Of a stretch of DNA of 64,000 nt, positions 17,311-25,910 are shown piece after piece. Origin of the DNA: Mycobacteroides sp. CBMA 271 (GTDB lineage: Bacteria > Actinomycetota > Actinomycetes > Mycobacteriales > Mycobacteriaceae); contig NZ_VTHB01000006.1 in the NCBI RefSeq assembly GCF_009729205.1, positions 62,001 through 126,000 of the forward strand, given 5' to 3'. The first letter of the stretch is position 1, and the number at the start of each line of letters is the position of its first letter. Both the position numbers and the translations under genes were made by a program. The notes under the pieces were generated by a model. That model had not been told where the DNA came from. It did not search any database and saw nothing but the letters and a program-made list of their open reading frames with translations.

Positions 17311-18687
17311 GTGAAAGACACCAAACAGATGGTGAAGTTCATCCTCGTTGGCGTCCTCACCGTCGCGTCCGGCATCGCCGCGTACATCTATCGTGACAAC
17401 CAATTGATCGTCGATCTACTCACCATCCCGCTCTTCACCGGCATCATCGGTTACATCACCAACTGGACCGGTGTGCTGATGTTGTTCGCGCCCTTGGGTT
17501 TCCATGGTTGGCGGATCCCCGGGCTACGCACGCTGTACGCGTTCCTACCCAGGCGCGTGCAGGTGATTCCCGCCATCACCTCCGATGGACGTTTCGGATG
17601 GCAGGGCATCGTGCCGTCACGCGCCGAGAAGATGGCCAGCATCGCCGTCGACAAAAGCCTCGCCAAGCTCGGCGGCATCTCCGATTTCTACGAGCAACTC
17701 GAACCGGATCTCATCGCCAATCACCTTGCGCTGATTGCCAAGACAGAAATTCGGAGCGTCATCACCAAGATTATGGAGCGCGAGAATCCGCAGCTATGGC
17801 ACAACCTGCCGCCGGCGCTGCGCGAGGTGATGTTCCAGCGCATCGAAAATCAGCTACCGCAGATCGTCAAGAACATGACCGACCAGATCGGCGAGAACAT
17901 CGAGCAACTCGTCGACGCCAAGCTGATGGTCATCCGGTATCTCACCGCACATCCCAAGCTGCTCAATGACATCTTCCGAAACATGGGCCATAAAGAGCTG
18001 CAGTTCATGCAGAACTTCGGCTTCTACTTCGGCTATCCCATGGGCTTCGTGCTCGTCGCCATCCTGCACTCCCTGCCCCACCACTGGTGGACACCATGGA
18101 TTGTGCTGCCGCTGGGCGGAATCGTCATCGGGTACATCGTGAACTACCTCGGCATCACCATGATCTTCGAACCCGTGCACCCCAACAAATGGGTGCCGTG
18201 GCGTCAGGGCCTGTTCATCAAGCGCAAGGCGGAAATCTCGGAGGAGTACGCGCGCACCATCTCCGAGAGTGTCATCACCCTGGAGAACATCGGCGACGAA
18301 ATGCTCAACGGGCCTCGTTCGGACCGCACCCGGCAGATGCTGGCCGACGGAATACGGCCGGCACTCGAGCAGGCGCTCGGGCCCGCCCGCCGCGCCATTC
18401 GGGTAGCCGTCGGCCGACGCCAGTACGACCAGATCACCGAGTCCGTCACCATGGAAGCAACCGGCTTCGCACCCCTTGCCTTTTCCGACCCCGTATTCAA
18501 CAAGCAACGTCAGGGCAAGATCGGCGCCTTCGTTTCCACCCAGATGCACAAGCTGTCACTTGACGATTTCAACGAGCTGCTGCGCTCCGCGGTCAAACAG
18601 GATGAGTGGTTGCTGTTCGTACACGGGGCCGTCCTTGGAGCCGTTGGCGGCCTGGCTCACCTGCTCATTTTTCCGCCCGCGGGATGA
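17311..18687 (+). CDS. DUF445 family membrane protein
   Basis: A 458-residue protein of the DUF445 family. Membrane segments are seen near the N-terminus (VKFILVGVLTVASGIAAYIY and an adjacent pair around GIIGYITNWTGVLMLF), in the middle (MGFVLVAILHSL, IVLPLGGIVIGYIVNYLGI) and at the C-terminus. Long amphipathic helical stretches lie between them. The repeated GYITNW/GYIVNYLG motifs are typical of the family. I choose the GTG at 17311 because AGAAGGGAAG precedes it; an in-frame upstream start lacks such a site. A membrane-bound structural or scaffold role is possible, but no function is established. Confidence 0.85.
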   Translation: MKDTKQMVKFILVGVLTVASGIAAYIYRDNQLIVDLLTIPLFTGIIGYITNWTGVLMLFAPLGFHGWRIPGLRTLYAFLPRRVQVIPAITSDGRFGWQGIVPSRAEKMASIAVDKSLAKLGGISDFYEQLEPDLIANHLALIAKTEIRSVITKIMERENPQLWHNLPPALREVMFQRIENQLPQIVKNMTDQIGENIEQLVDAKLMVIRYLTAHPKLLNDIFRNMGHKELQFMQNFGFYFGYPMGFVLVAILHSLPHHWWTPWIVLPLGGIVIGYIVNYLGITMIFEPVHPNKWVPWRQGLFIKRKAEISEEYARTISESVITLENIGDEMLNGPRSDRTRQMLADGIRPALEQALGPARRAIRVAVGRRQYDQITESVTMEATGFAPLAFSDPVFNKQRQGKIGAFVSTQMHKLSLDDFNELLRSAVKQDEWLLFVHGAVLGAVGGLAHLLIFPPAG

Positions 18688-18723
18688 CACATGCCCGGAA
18701 CCGACCTGACAAGATGATGCCCG

Positions 18724-19557
18724 ATGACCAATAACACGCCCGTTCCCGCGCACAACAATCGTGAGCTGCGGCCCGATCGCGTCGTCCAGGGCGTGGCCAT
18801 GTTGGCCGCGAAGACCTGGTGGCGCGGGGTGAAGTGGTCGGCCGATATCGCCACCACCACCGGCACCAAGATCATCGACGATGTGCGGGCCGGTCGGTCG
18901 GCGACCGACATCGCCCTGGCTGCCACCGAACACGTGTTGGGAGCCGTCCGCGATGCGCTAGAGCTGCCGGGCGATTCCACCGGGCTGACGATCGCCAGAC
19001 CGCAACACCCCGCCCCATCGCGAGTGACTATCGACATCACCGAATCGGGCTCCGCCGACGTTGACGAATTGCGCCGGCGGGGAGCCGAATTGCTGCGGCG
19101 TTCGGCAGATGTCGCCGACGTCGAGGACACCCATCCCGCCTACGCGCGGATCATCAATCAGCTGGCCCCCGATGAGGCGCGCATCCTGCGATTCCTTGCC
19201 GCTCACGGCGCGCAGCCGGTCCTGGACGTGCGCACCAGCCGGCCGTTCGATGTCGGTTCGGAGATGATTGCCGAAGGCCTGTCGATGGTCGCCGAGCGCT
19301 CGGGCTGCCGCTACGTCGACCGCAACAACGCCTACACGAACAACCTGGTGCGCTTGGGCTTGGTCCGTTCATCCCCGGAATCCGTTGCAGCCGAACGCTA
19401 TCAAGTGCTGGAGGTGCAGCCCGACGTGGTCGCAGCGTGCCGCCGCGCGGGTCGGGCGAACAAGACCGTCCGCCGCAGCGTCCACCTGACACCGTTCGGT
19501 GAGGACTTCTGCCGGGCCGTAATCCCGGTCGATCCGTCGGTCGGTGACGACCTGTAG
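18724..19557 (+). CDS. Abi-alpha (DUF4393)-like protein
   Basis: A 277-residue soluble protein. The C-terminal two-thirds (about residues 130-275) carries the pattern ARIINQLAPDEARILRFLA, a hydrophobic middle, NNLVRLGL and VHLTPFGEDFCRAVI that I associate with the Abi-alpha/DUF4393 family, named after abortive-infection proteins. The N-terminal part is helical with WWRGVKWSADIATTTGTKI. The gene follows the DUF445 gene by 36 bases and is probably co-transcribed. An actual phage-defence role is not established for mycobacterial members; a housekeeping envelope role is an equal alternative. Confidence 0.65.
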   Translation: MTNNTPVPAHNNRELRPDRVVQGVAMLAAKTWWRGVKWSADIATTTGTKIIDDVRAGRSATDIALAATEHVLGAVRDALELPGDSTGLTIARPQHPAPSRVTIDITESGSADVDELRRRGAELLRRSADVADVEDTHPAYARIINQLAPDEARILRFLAAHGAQPVLDVRTSRPFDVGSEMIAEGLSMVAERSGCRYVDRNNAYTNNLVRLGLVRSSPESVAAERYQVLEVQPDVVAACRRAGRANKTVRRSVHLTPFGEDFCRAVIPVDPSVGDDL

Positions 19558-19603
19558 CTCAGCGCGCGCCGTGGCGCTCACGCTCGATGGGTGCGACGAA
19601 ACG

Positions 19604-20230
19604 TCAGTTGCGGCTGACGTCGATGGGGTGCGTCGCCAACAGCGACAACGGCAGCGGCTGACGCCGCAGCACGGCGGCCCACAGGTCGTGACGCGCATCG
19701 TCGAGCACGTCCGATGGCAGCGCCGACAACACAATCCAGTCGTCGCGCTCGACTTCACCCTCCAGCTGACCGATCGTCCACCCCGAGTAGCCGGCGAAAA
19801 CCCTGATGCCTTCCACCAGCGGCGCGATGTCCTCGGGCTCGGCATCCAGATCGACCATTGCCATTCGGCCCGCCACGTGACGCAGACCCTTCACCCCGTC
19901 GCTACGCGCTCCGGCCCGCAGCGTCGCCAGACACAGCGCCGCATCTCGTTTGACCGGTCCACCGATGAACATGGTCTTGGGCTTGTTGGCAAGCTTGGCC
20001 CACTGCGGCAGCACGTTGTACACCGCAGTCTCGCTGGGCCGGTTGAGGACAACCCCCAAGGTGCCGCCGTCGTTGTGTTCGACGATGAAGATCACGCTGC
20101 GCCGAAAGGTCGGCTCGAAAAGATTGGTGTTGGCGACCAGCAAGGTTCCCGCCCGCAGGCGGTGCGCGGGCGGCGCCATATAGCCCTCGCTATATGCCTC
20201 GCCCTCATCGGGCTCGTCCCCATGCGCCAT
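19604..20230 (-). CDS. YqgE/AlgH family protein
   Basis: A 208-residue YqgE/AlgH (DUF179) protein, homologous to Rv0038. Characteristic segments are AGTLLVANTNLFEPTFRRSVIFIVEHNDGG split by the family's loop, GVVLNRPSETAV, FIGGPVKRDAALCL and the C-terminal RDDWIVLSALPSDV. Function is unclear across bacteria; structures show a two-domain alpha/beta fold. The start ATG at 20230 leaves a short acidic extension before the conserved domain. It diverges from an MFS transporter gene, as its M. tuberculosis homologue does from Rv0037c. Confidence 0.9.
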   Translation of the reverse strand: MAHGDEPDEGEAYSEGYMAPPAHRLRAGTLLVANTNLFEPTFRRSVIFIVEHNDGGTLGVVLNRPSETAVYNVLPQWAKLANKPKTMFIGGPVKRDAALCLATLRAGARSDGVKGLRHVAGRMAMVDLDAEPEDIAPLVEGIRVFAGYSGWTIGQLEGEVERDDWIVLSALPSDVLDDARHDLWAAVLRRQPLPLSLLATHPIDVSRN

Positions 20231-20281
20231 CTCAACATCATGACACCGTTTGCCGTTTCATGACTTGTGCTCGGCCAACCG

Positions 20282-20330
20282 CTACACATTTGTAGTGTGG
20301 GTGTTAAACAATCTTCGCCCATTCGCGAAG
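20282..20330. promoter_or_regulatory. Two inverted repeats in the yqgE-MFS divergent region
   Basis: CTACACATTTGTAG (20282-20295) is a 5-4-5 palindrome. CTTCGC-CCATTC-GCGAAG (20313-20330) is a perfect 6-6-6 hairpin. Both lie in the 134-base region between divergent yqgE and the MFS gene. The first could be an operator; the second may form a hairpin in the MFS leader. No regulator is encoded next to them. Confidence 0.4.
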
Positions 20331-20364
20331 CCCATTGCCGACACCACGAAAGCGACTCACTCAC

Positions 20365-21672
20365 ATGACTGCGCGCCACTCGCCGCTGAGCCTGTGGCGC
20401 GCGATCCGCAATCTCCCCGACTTTGGGCGGCTCGTGTGGGTGCGAATACTCACCCAGTTCAGCGACGGCCTCTTCCAGGCTGGGCTGGCCGGCGCACTGT
20501 TGTTCAATCCGCAACGTGAGGTCGAGCCCTGGGCCATCGCCGGAGCGTTCGCGGTGCTGCTGCTGCCGTACTCGGCGATCGGTCCGTTCGCCGGCGCGCT
20601 GCTGGACCGCTGGGACCGGCGCACGGTCCTGATCGGCGCCAACCTGATCCGGGTGCTGCTGGTGACAATGGTGGGTCTCGAGCTTGCGTTCGGCGCCGCC
20701 GAGGTGGTGCTACTTCTTGGGGCGCTGGTCGTCAACGGCGTCACTCGCTTCGTGACATCGGGTTTGTCGGCTGCGCTGCCACACGTGGTACCGCGCGAGC
20801 AGGTGGCGACCATGAACTCGGTGGCCACCGCCGTGGGTGGCGCCGCAACCTTCGCGGGCCTCAACTTCATGCTGATGCTGCGGGCCGTCTTCGGTGCGGG
20901 GGACTTGGGTTCTGCCACAGTCATTTTCCTGGTCATCGTGCCGGCCCTCGCCGCCGCACGGGTGGCCGCCGGCTTCCACGGCGACAGGCTAGGACCCGAT
21001 GACACCGCACGAGCCGTGCACGGCTCCGCCTTCTACGCCATCGCCACCGGCTGGATACACGGGGCGCGGACCATCATCACCACACCGTCGGTGTTCGATG
21101 CGCTCATCGGGTTGGCCGCCCACCGCATGGTGTTCGGCGTCAATACCTTGCTAATGCTTGTGCTGGTGCGCAACACCGCGTCGGTCGTCGCCGGGATCGG
21201 CGCTGCGTTCTTGTTCATGGTGTGTACGACCGTCGGCTCGTTCCTGGGCACGGTCTTCACGCCGGCGCTGCTGCGCCGGTTCGGCCGTGGTCGCACCCTG
21301 GGGATGGCACTCGGTGGTGCTGTCGTCCTGCAGCTGTCGGCCTCGGGTTTGTACATGCCGGTGCTGCTGGGCGCCGCGTTCGGTCTCGGGATGGCCGGGC
21401 AGGTGATCAAGCTGTGCGCCGATATCGGCATGCAGACCAATATCGACGACGCCCTGCGCGGACACGTTTTCGCGGTACAGGACTCACTGTTCTGGGTGAT
21501 GTTCATCGGAGGGATGAGCGTGGGTGCCGCCTTCATCACGCATGCGCACTGGCTGGCCCTCTCCGGTGCGGTGATCTACTTGATCGGTTTGATTGTGCAC
21601 ATGACCCGGACCCTGTGGCCCAGCCCGGCCCAGCCCGACCCGGAAGGACCTGCCCGTGACCTCGACCGCTGA
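20365..21672 (+). CDS. MFS transporter, Rv0037c-like
   Basis: A 435-residue major facilitator superfamily protein with about 12 membrane segments. The loop between helices 2 and 3 carries [21 protein letters not shown], the typical MFS motif A region. It resembles the Rv0037c family of putative exporters; the substrate is unknown. I choose the ATG at 20365 ([11 protein letters not shown]). No good ribosome site is visible for it or for an upstream alternative at 20335. Its end overlaps the next gene by 17 bases, so the two are likely co-expressed, as are Rv0037c and Rv0036c. Confidence 0.85.
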   Translation: MTARHSPLSLWRAIRNLPDFGRLVWVRILTQFSDGLFQAGLAGALLFNPQREVEPWAIAGAFAVLLLPYSAIGPFAGALLDRWDRRTVLIGANLIRVLLVTMVGLELAFGAAEVVLLLGALVVNGVTRFVTSGLSAALPHVVPREQVATMNSVATAVGGAATFAGLNFMLMLRAVFGAGDLGSATVIFLVIVPALAAARVAAGFHGDRLGPDDTARAVHGSAFYAIATGWIHGARTIITTPSVFDALIGLAAHRMVFGVNTLLMLVLVRNTASVVAGIGAAFLFMVCTTVGSFLGTVFTPALLRRFGRGRTLGMALGGAVVLQLSASGLYMPVLLGAAFGLGMAGQVIKLCADIGMQTNIDDALRGHVFAVQDSLFWVMFIGGMSVGAAFITHAHWLALSGAVIYLIGLIVHMTRTLWPSPAQPDPEGPARDLDR

Positions 21673-22435
21673 CGCTGTCATCGACGACCTACACGACGAA
21701 AGTGAAGGACTCGACGCCCTCGTGGCTTCGCTCGCCGAACAGGGCTGGGCCCAGGCCACGCCCGCGCCGGGCTGGACCATCGCCCACCAAATTGCGCACC
21801 TGCATTGGACGGACGCCCAGTCGCTGCTGGCGGTCACCGATCCGGAGGGCTTCGCCAACGAACTACCCAAGGCGCTGGCCGACCCGCTCGGGTTCGTGGA
21901 CAAGGCCGCCGAGGAGGTCGCGCAGACTCCCCCCGCCGAACTGCTCCTCCGCTGGCGCGATACCCGCAACCAATTGCACGCAGCGCTGCGCGACGTTCCT
22001 GACGGCGTGAAGATCCCCTGGTACGGGCCGCCGATGAGCGCAGCCTCCATGGGTACCGCCCGCTTGATGGAGACATGGGCCCATGCCCTGGACGTCGCCG
22101 ACGCGCTCGGCGCAACCCCCGCTCCGACTGCCCGGCTGAAATCGATTGCGCACCTGGGTGTTCGAACCCGCGACTATGCCTTCTCGGTACACGGGCAGCC
22201 CGCCCCCGCCGATCCGTTCCGGGTGGAGCTGACGGGGCCAGACGGCCAGACGTGGGCGTGGGGTCCCCAGGACGCCGCGCAGCGGGTCACGGGCTCGGCG
22301 CTCGACTTCTGCTACCTGGTGACGCAGCGGCGACCGCGCGGTGAGCTGGATCTGCAGGTCACCGGAGCCGACGCGGAGAAGTGGCTGTCCCTTGCGCAGG
22401 CCTTCGCCGGCCCGCCGGGATCGGGTCGCGGATAA
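21656..22435 (+). CDS. Maleylpyruvate isomerase-like/DinB-fold protein (Rv0036c type)
   Basis: A 259-residue protein of the TIGR03084 subgroup of maleylpyruvate-isomerase-like, DinB-fold proteins. The N-terminal four-helix DinB domain contains the metal-ligand-type positions [17 protein letters not shown] and [17 protein letters not shown]-terminal domain ([15 protein letters not shown] ... FCYLVTQRR) follows. Related enzymes use mycothiol as cofactor, but no substrate is known for this subgroup. It starts with GTG inside the MFS coding region (17-base overlap), giving the same gene pair as Rv0037c-Rv0036c. Confidence 0.85.
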   Translation: MTSTADAVIDDLHDESEGLDALVASLAEQGWAQATPAPGWTIAHQIAHLHWTDAQSLLAVTDPEGFANELPKALADPLGFVDKAAEEVAQTPPAELLLRWRDTRNQLHAALRDVPDGVKIPWYGPPMSAASMGTARLMETWAHALDVADALGATPAPTARLKSIAHLGVRTRDYAFSVHGQPAPADPFRVELTGPDGQTWAWGPQDAAQRVTGSALDFCYLVTQRRPRGELDLQVTGADAEKWLSLAQAFAGPPGSGRG

Positions 22436-22476
22436 ATCCTTCGCGTCACGACGTCGCGCCTCGGCATACTGACGTC

Positions 22477-23760
22477 ATGCCACCGACAACTCCCGTCTGC
22501 ACGCGTGCCCTGGATCCGTCGGAGAAGCTCTTTGCCGACGTCCGCAACACCGTCGCCTACTCGGTGCTCGGTACCGGTTCCATCGACATTGATGTGCTGA
22601 CAACGGCTTTCACCGCCCTGCGGCGGAGCTATCCGGTGCTGTCGGCGCAGATTCGCGAGGTCGGCGACAGCGACTATGACCTGGTCCTCACCCCCGCCGC
22701 GCACGCGCGCATCCGCATCGCGACGGGTCCCGTCGACGCGCTACCCGAGGGAGAAGCCGCCGTGGTCGCCGAGGACGAGGTGTGCGCCGTGGAAGTCGCG
22801 CAGGACGGCAACGACTTTCGTCTGACGCTACTGACCCATCACAGCGTCGCCGACGCGATGGCCTCGCTGCGCTACCTGCAGGTGCTGTGCGAGCTGTACA
22901 CCCGCGTGCTGGAGTCCGGCGGTGCCGGGGAGCTCACGGTGCACCCGCAGCCACGCTCAGTCGAACAGCTCCTTGCCGCGAACGGCATCGAAAAGCAGCC
23001 GCTGCCAGCCGAGTACGGGCTGCCCGACCCGGAGTCGCTGCCCGCTCCCCCGCCGCGCGATCCGACCCCGCAGCATGTGCGGCGCGGACGCGTGCGCCTG
23101 AGTCCCGAACGCACGGCTGCCCTCTTCGCCCTCGGGCGCGAGCACGGGCTGACCGTCCACGGCATCGTGGCGTCGGCAGTACTGCTGGCCGCTGCGGACC
23201 TGACGGGAGTCACCGGACCGACCACCTTCACCTTCATGTCCGCGGTCGACCTGCGGGCCCGGCTGGATCCCGTCGTCCCCGCGGAGGGCGGCACCAACGT
23301 CCTGGGTGCCGATAACGCGGTGGTGACGGTGGATCCGGGTGGCGATGTTTTCACGATGGGACGCGCCGTGCTCGATTCGATTGCCGCCAACCTTGCCAAT
23401 CAGACGATCCACCAAGGCTTTCTGCATCAGTGGGACATGCGGGAGCAGATGTTCGAGCTGCTCGCGCGCGGGTACCCCGTGATCGGCGAGAACGCGGTCA
23501 TGGTGACCAACTGGGGTGCGGTGCCGCCGTTGCGGCTTCCCGCGGACGTGCGGGCGCACGACTTCCGCGGATCCTTCGGCGCCGCGATGGAGGACGACCG
23601 CTTCGCGGCCAAGATCAACGTGGGGGTGATGAGCATGATCGTCACCACCTTCGACGACCGTCTCGCCCTGGAATATCAGACCTGGAGCCGCGGCGGCCCC
23701 GATCGCACGGTGGCACAGACCGCCGCGCTGGAGCGCGCCTTCGACAGGCTGCTCGGCTAG
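22477..23760 (+). CDS. PapA-like acyltransferase, first of tandem pair
   Basis: A 427-residue protein of the PapA5/condensation-domain fold, the acyl-CoA (or acyl-ACP)-dependent transferases that esterify mycobacterial lipids. The active-site motif, normally HHxxxDG, reads HHSVADA around residue 125, so the His and Asp are kept but the final Gly is Ala. The structural DFGWG-type position appears as VTNWGAVPPLRLP. The start ATG at 22477 follows the previous gene by 41 bases. The second paralogue begins directly after its stop codon. The acceptor lipid is unknown; no polyketide synthase lies in the window. Confidence 0.75.
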   Translation: MPPTTPVCTRALDPSEKLFADVRNTVAYSVLGTGSIDIDVLTTAFTALRRSYPVLSAQIREVGDSDYDLVLTPAAHARIRIATGPVDALPEGEAAVVAEDEVCAVEVAQDGNDFRLTLLTHHSVADAMASLRYLQVLCELYTRVLESGGAGELTVHPQPRSVEQLLAANGIEKQPLPAEYGLPDPESLPAPPPRDPTPQHVRRGRVRLSPERTAALFALGREHGLTVHGIVASAVLLAAADLTGVTGPTTFTFMSAVDLRARLDPVVPAEGGTNVLGADNAVVTVDPGGDVFTMGRAVLDSIAANLANQTIHQGFLHQWDMREQMFELLARGYPVIGENAVMVTNWGAVPPLRLPADVRAHDFRGSFGAAMEDDRFAAKINVGVMSMIVTTFDDRLALEYQTWSRGGPDRTVAQTAALERAFDRLLG

Positions 23761-24939
23761 GTGTTACTCCGTCGGCTGTGCCCCTCGGAGGCGATGTTCG
23801 CGGGTAATCGCAGCACCGTCGCCTACTCGGCGTTCGGCACCGGCGAACTCGATATCGAGTCCCTGACAACCGCTTTCCTCGCGCTGCTGGCACGCTACCC
23901 GGTGCTGGCCGCGCAGATCATTCCCAACGACAACGGCTTCGCGCTACTGCACACTCCGCATCCGCCCGCGCTGCGGGTGGGGACATGCCTCGCTCTACCC
24001 GAGGCGGGCTTCGCCGTCGTTGACGAGGTCTGCGCCGTCGACATAGCCCAGCAGCGCAACGATTTTCGGCTGACCCTGCTGACTCATCACAGCGTCGCCG
24101 ACGCCGCCGCTTCGCTGCGGTATCTGGAGGAGTTGTGCGCGTTGTACACCCGCGTGGTGCAGACGGGGTCACCTGGGACGATCGTCGCCCATCCGCTGGC
24201 CGTCTCGCTGGAGCAGTTCCTCACCGATCGCGGGTTCGTCATTCCGCGGTCCGACGACACGGAGCCGCCCGGGCCCGCAGCAGATACGTCAGCGGCCGTC
24301 GTGGTCCGGCATGGACGTACTCGACTCGACCGCGAGGAGACCGCGCGACTATTCGACTTCGCTCGCGCCGCCGGACTCACCGTGCACGGAATCGTCTGCG
24401 CCGCGATCCTGCTTGCCGCTCACGACCTTTCGCGGTCGGATGGCCCGGTCTCGTTCAGCGCGGTGTCGTCCGTCGACCTGCGTACCCGCGCCGGACAGCC
24501 CCTAGCGGTCGCGGCCGGCACCGTCATCCAGGGCTCCGATACCGCGACCATCGCGGTCCGGTCCGGCGATGACCCCGTGCGGATCGGGCGTGCGGTGCTG
24601 GACTCGCTCGCCGACGGCCTGTCGCGACGGACGGTGCACCATGCCTTTCTGCGCCCGCGGGACATCTGGCGTAAGCCCGCCGCGAATCAAATGCTTGTCA
24701 CCAATTGGGGCCGCATTCCGGCACTGCGTCTGCCGGAGGGCGTGCGGCTTCACGACTTTCGTGCCTCCGCAAGCGGGGTGCGCTCGGGGCGGGCCACTGC
24801 GGCCCCGCCCAGCTTCTTCGTCACCACCTGCGACGGACGGCTCAGCCTCGACCATCCGGTGTGGGCGGCCGACGGGTCCGATCCCACCGTCGCGTGGACT
24901 CGAGCGCTACGACGGGCCTTCGATCGGATCTGCGGCTGA
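23761..24939 (+). CDS. PapA-like acyltransferase, second of tandem pair
   Basis: A 392-residue paralogue of the preceding gene; the two share stretches such as TVAYS.GTG, LTTAF.AL, FRLTLLTHHSVADA and VTNWG. It has the same HHSVADA variant of the HHxxxDG motif. The GTG start codon is immediately after the TAG of the first gene, with no spacer and no separate ribosome site, so translation probably depends on re-initiation. An alternative is that both genes arose from tandem duplication and the second has lost its own start region. The 3' end overlaps the convergent acidic-repeat gene by 33 bases. Confidence 0.72.
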   Translation: MLLRRLCPSEAMFAGNRSTVAYSAFGTGELDIESLTTAFLALLARYPVLAAQIIPNDNGFALLHTPHPPALRVGTCLALPEAGFAVVDEVCAVDIAQQRNDFRLTLLTHHSVADAAASLRYLEELCALYTRVVQTGSPGTIVAHPLAVSLEQFLTDRGFVIPRSDDTEPPGPAADTSAAVVVRHGRTRLDREETARLFDFARAAGLTVHGIVCAAILLAAHDLSRSDGPVSFSAVSSVDLRTRAGQPLAVAAGTVIQGSDTATIAVRSGDDPVRIGRAVLDSLADGLSRRTVHHAFLRPRDIWRKPAANQMLVTNWGRIPALRLPEGVRLHDFRASASGVRSGRATAAPPSFFVTTCDGRLSLDHPVWAADGSDPTVAWTRALRRAFDRICG

Positions 24940-25461
24940 CGGGCGCGGCGGCGCCAGGGCCCGGGCCGCGTCGGCGGTCCCGTCACCGTCCGCGTCGGTG
25001 AGTTCGACATCCCAACGACCATCGCCCGTCGTATCCGCGTAGACCGAGGTACCGGAATCCGTTGCACGAAAAGCTCTTTCAGCGTCGCCATCGCCGTCCA
25101 CGTCTACTAGCTGCTCGGGCGTGCCGTCGCCGTCGAGATCGGCTGCGCCACCGGCGTGTTCGGTTCCATCAAGGCCGAACCAACTGATCGATCCGCTTCG
25201 TTCCACGTGAAACGTCCACGTGCCTAAACCCTCGTCCGTGAAGAAAGTCTCGGGGACACCGTCGTTGTCCACATCGAGGACGCTGTGGTCGGCCGACCCG
25301 TCTGCGTCGCTGTCCCACATCATGTCGTCGAACAACCCGTCGCCGTCGAAGTCCAGACGCACCGCATCCAGTACGCCGTCACCGTCCAGGTCCGCATTGA
25401 GTGGGGCATCCCACGCGGTGACGACGCCGTCACCCGCACCGAAGCAGTAGTCCATACCCAT
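24907..25461 (-). CDS. Acidic DxDxDG-repeat protein
   Basis: A 184-residue, very acidic protein built from repeated calcium-loop-like motifs: DLDGDGVLD, DFDGDGLFDD, DSDADGSAD, DVDNDGVPE, DLDGDGTPE, DVDGDGDAE, DTTGDGRWD and DADGDGTAD. These match dockerin/EF-hand-type Ca-binding loops and the repeats of actinobacterial DUF6802-like proteins; the latter name is from memory. No signal peptide is visible at the chosen ATG (MGMDYCFGAGDGV), which is surprising if it binds calcium outside the cell. The gene follows the small membrane-protein gene on the same strand, so membrane association is possible. It contains a near-perfect parS word at 25200-25213. Confidence 0.65.
   Translation of the reverse strand: MGMDYCFGAGDGVVTAWDAPLNADLDGDGVLDAVRLDFDGDGLFDDMMWDSDADGSADHSVLDVDNDGVPETFFTDEGLGTWTFHVERSGSISWFGLDGTEHAGGAADLDGDGTPEQLVDVDGDGDAERAFRATDSGTSVYADTTGDGRWDVELTDADGDGTADAARALAPPRPSAADPIEGPS
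25200..25213. other. parS-like word (13 of 14 bases)
   Basis: GTTCCACGTGAAAC differs at one base from the parS core GTTTCACGTGAAAC found twice near parA. It lies inside a coding sequence about 20 kb from the perfect sites, still within the ParB-rich origin region. It could be a weak third ParB site or chance. Confidence 0.35.
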
Positions 25462-25546
25462 TACGAGCCCCGGACGAGCCCGCGCGTTCCTGCGTCTTCT
25501 GGCTTGTGGATAACCCCCGGAACAGAATGTGCGTTGCCGCATGTCC

Positions 25547-25855
25547 TCAGAACCCGCCCGTCTGCCATTGCGCGACGACCAGCGCGGTATTCGCCGTGAA
25601 CAGGATCCCGATGAGCACCCACTGTCGGGCGGCGGACCGCCCGCACAGCATCCACACCACAAGCAGCACGGCGGCTACTGCCAACACCATTCCCGCCGCC
25701 TTCATGGCCGCATACGCCGAGCCCAGACACATCGCCACCACGAAGAAGCTGTAGAGCAGCGTCCCGTTGAACAACGCATAGCGCAGCACGTCTTCGAGTA
25801 GCCCCGGCAGCCATCGGTCCTTCGGCTTGTCGGTGTCGTCGCGATTCGTCTCCAT
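25547..25855 (-). CDS. Small membrane protein, 102 aa, unrecognised
   Basis: A 102-residue protein beginning METNRDDTDKPKDRWLPGLLEDVLRY, followed by three predicted membrane segments (TLLYSFFVVAMCLGSAYAAM, AGMVLAVAAVLLVVWML, WVLIGILFTANTALVVA). No family is recognised. The ATG at 25855 lacks a clear ribosome site, so the start is uncertain. It diverges from the TSUP transporter gene and is followed on the same strand by the acidic repeat gene 85 bases later. Confidence 0.6.
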   Translation of the reverse strand: METNRDDTDKPKDRWLPGLLEDVLRYALFNGTLLYSFFVVAMCLGSAYAAMKAAGMVLAVAAVLLVVWMLCGRSAARQWVLIGILFTANTALVVAQWQTGGF

Positions 25856-25910
25856 AAACAGGTAGGAGGCGTACCGCACTGATTTGGTTCCATCCGTAAT
25901 CTCTGACCCC

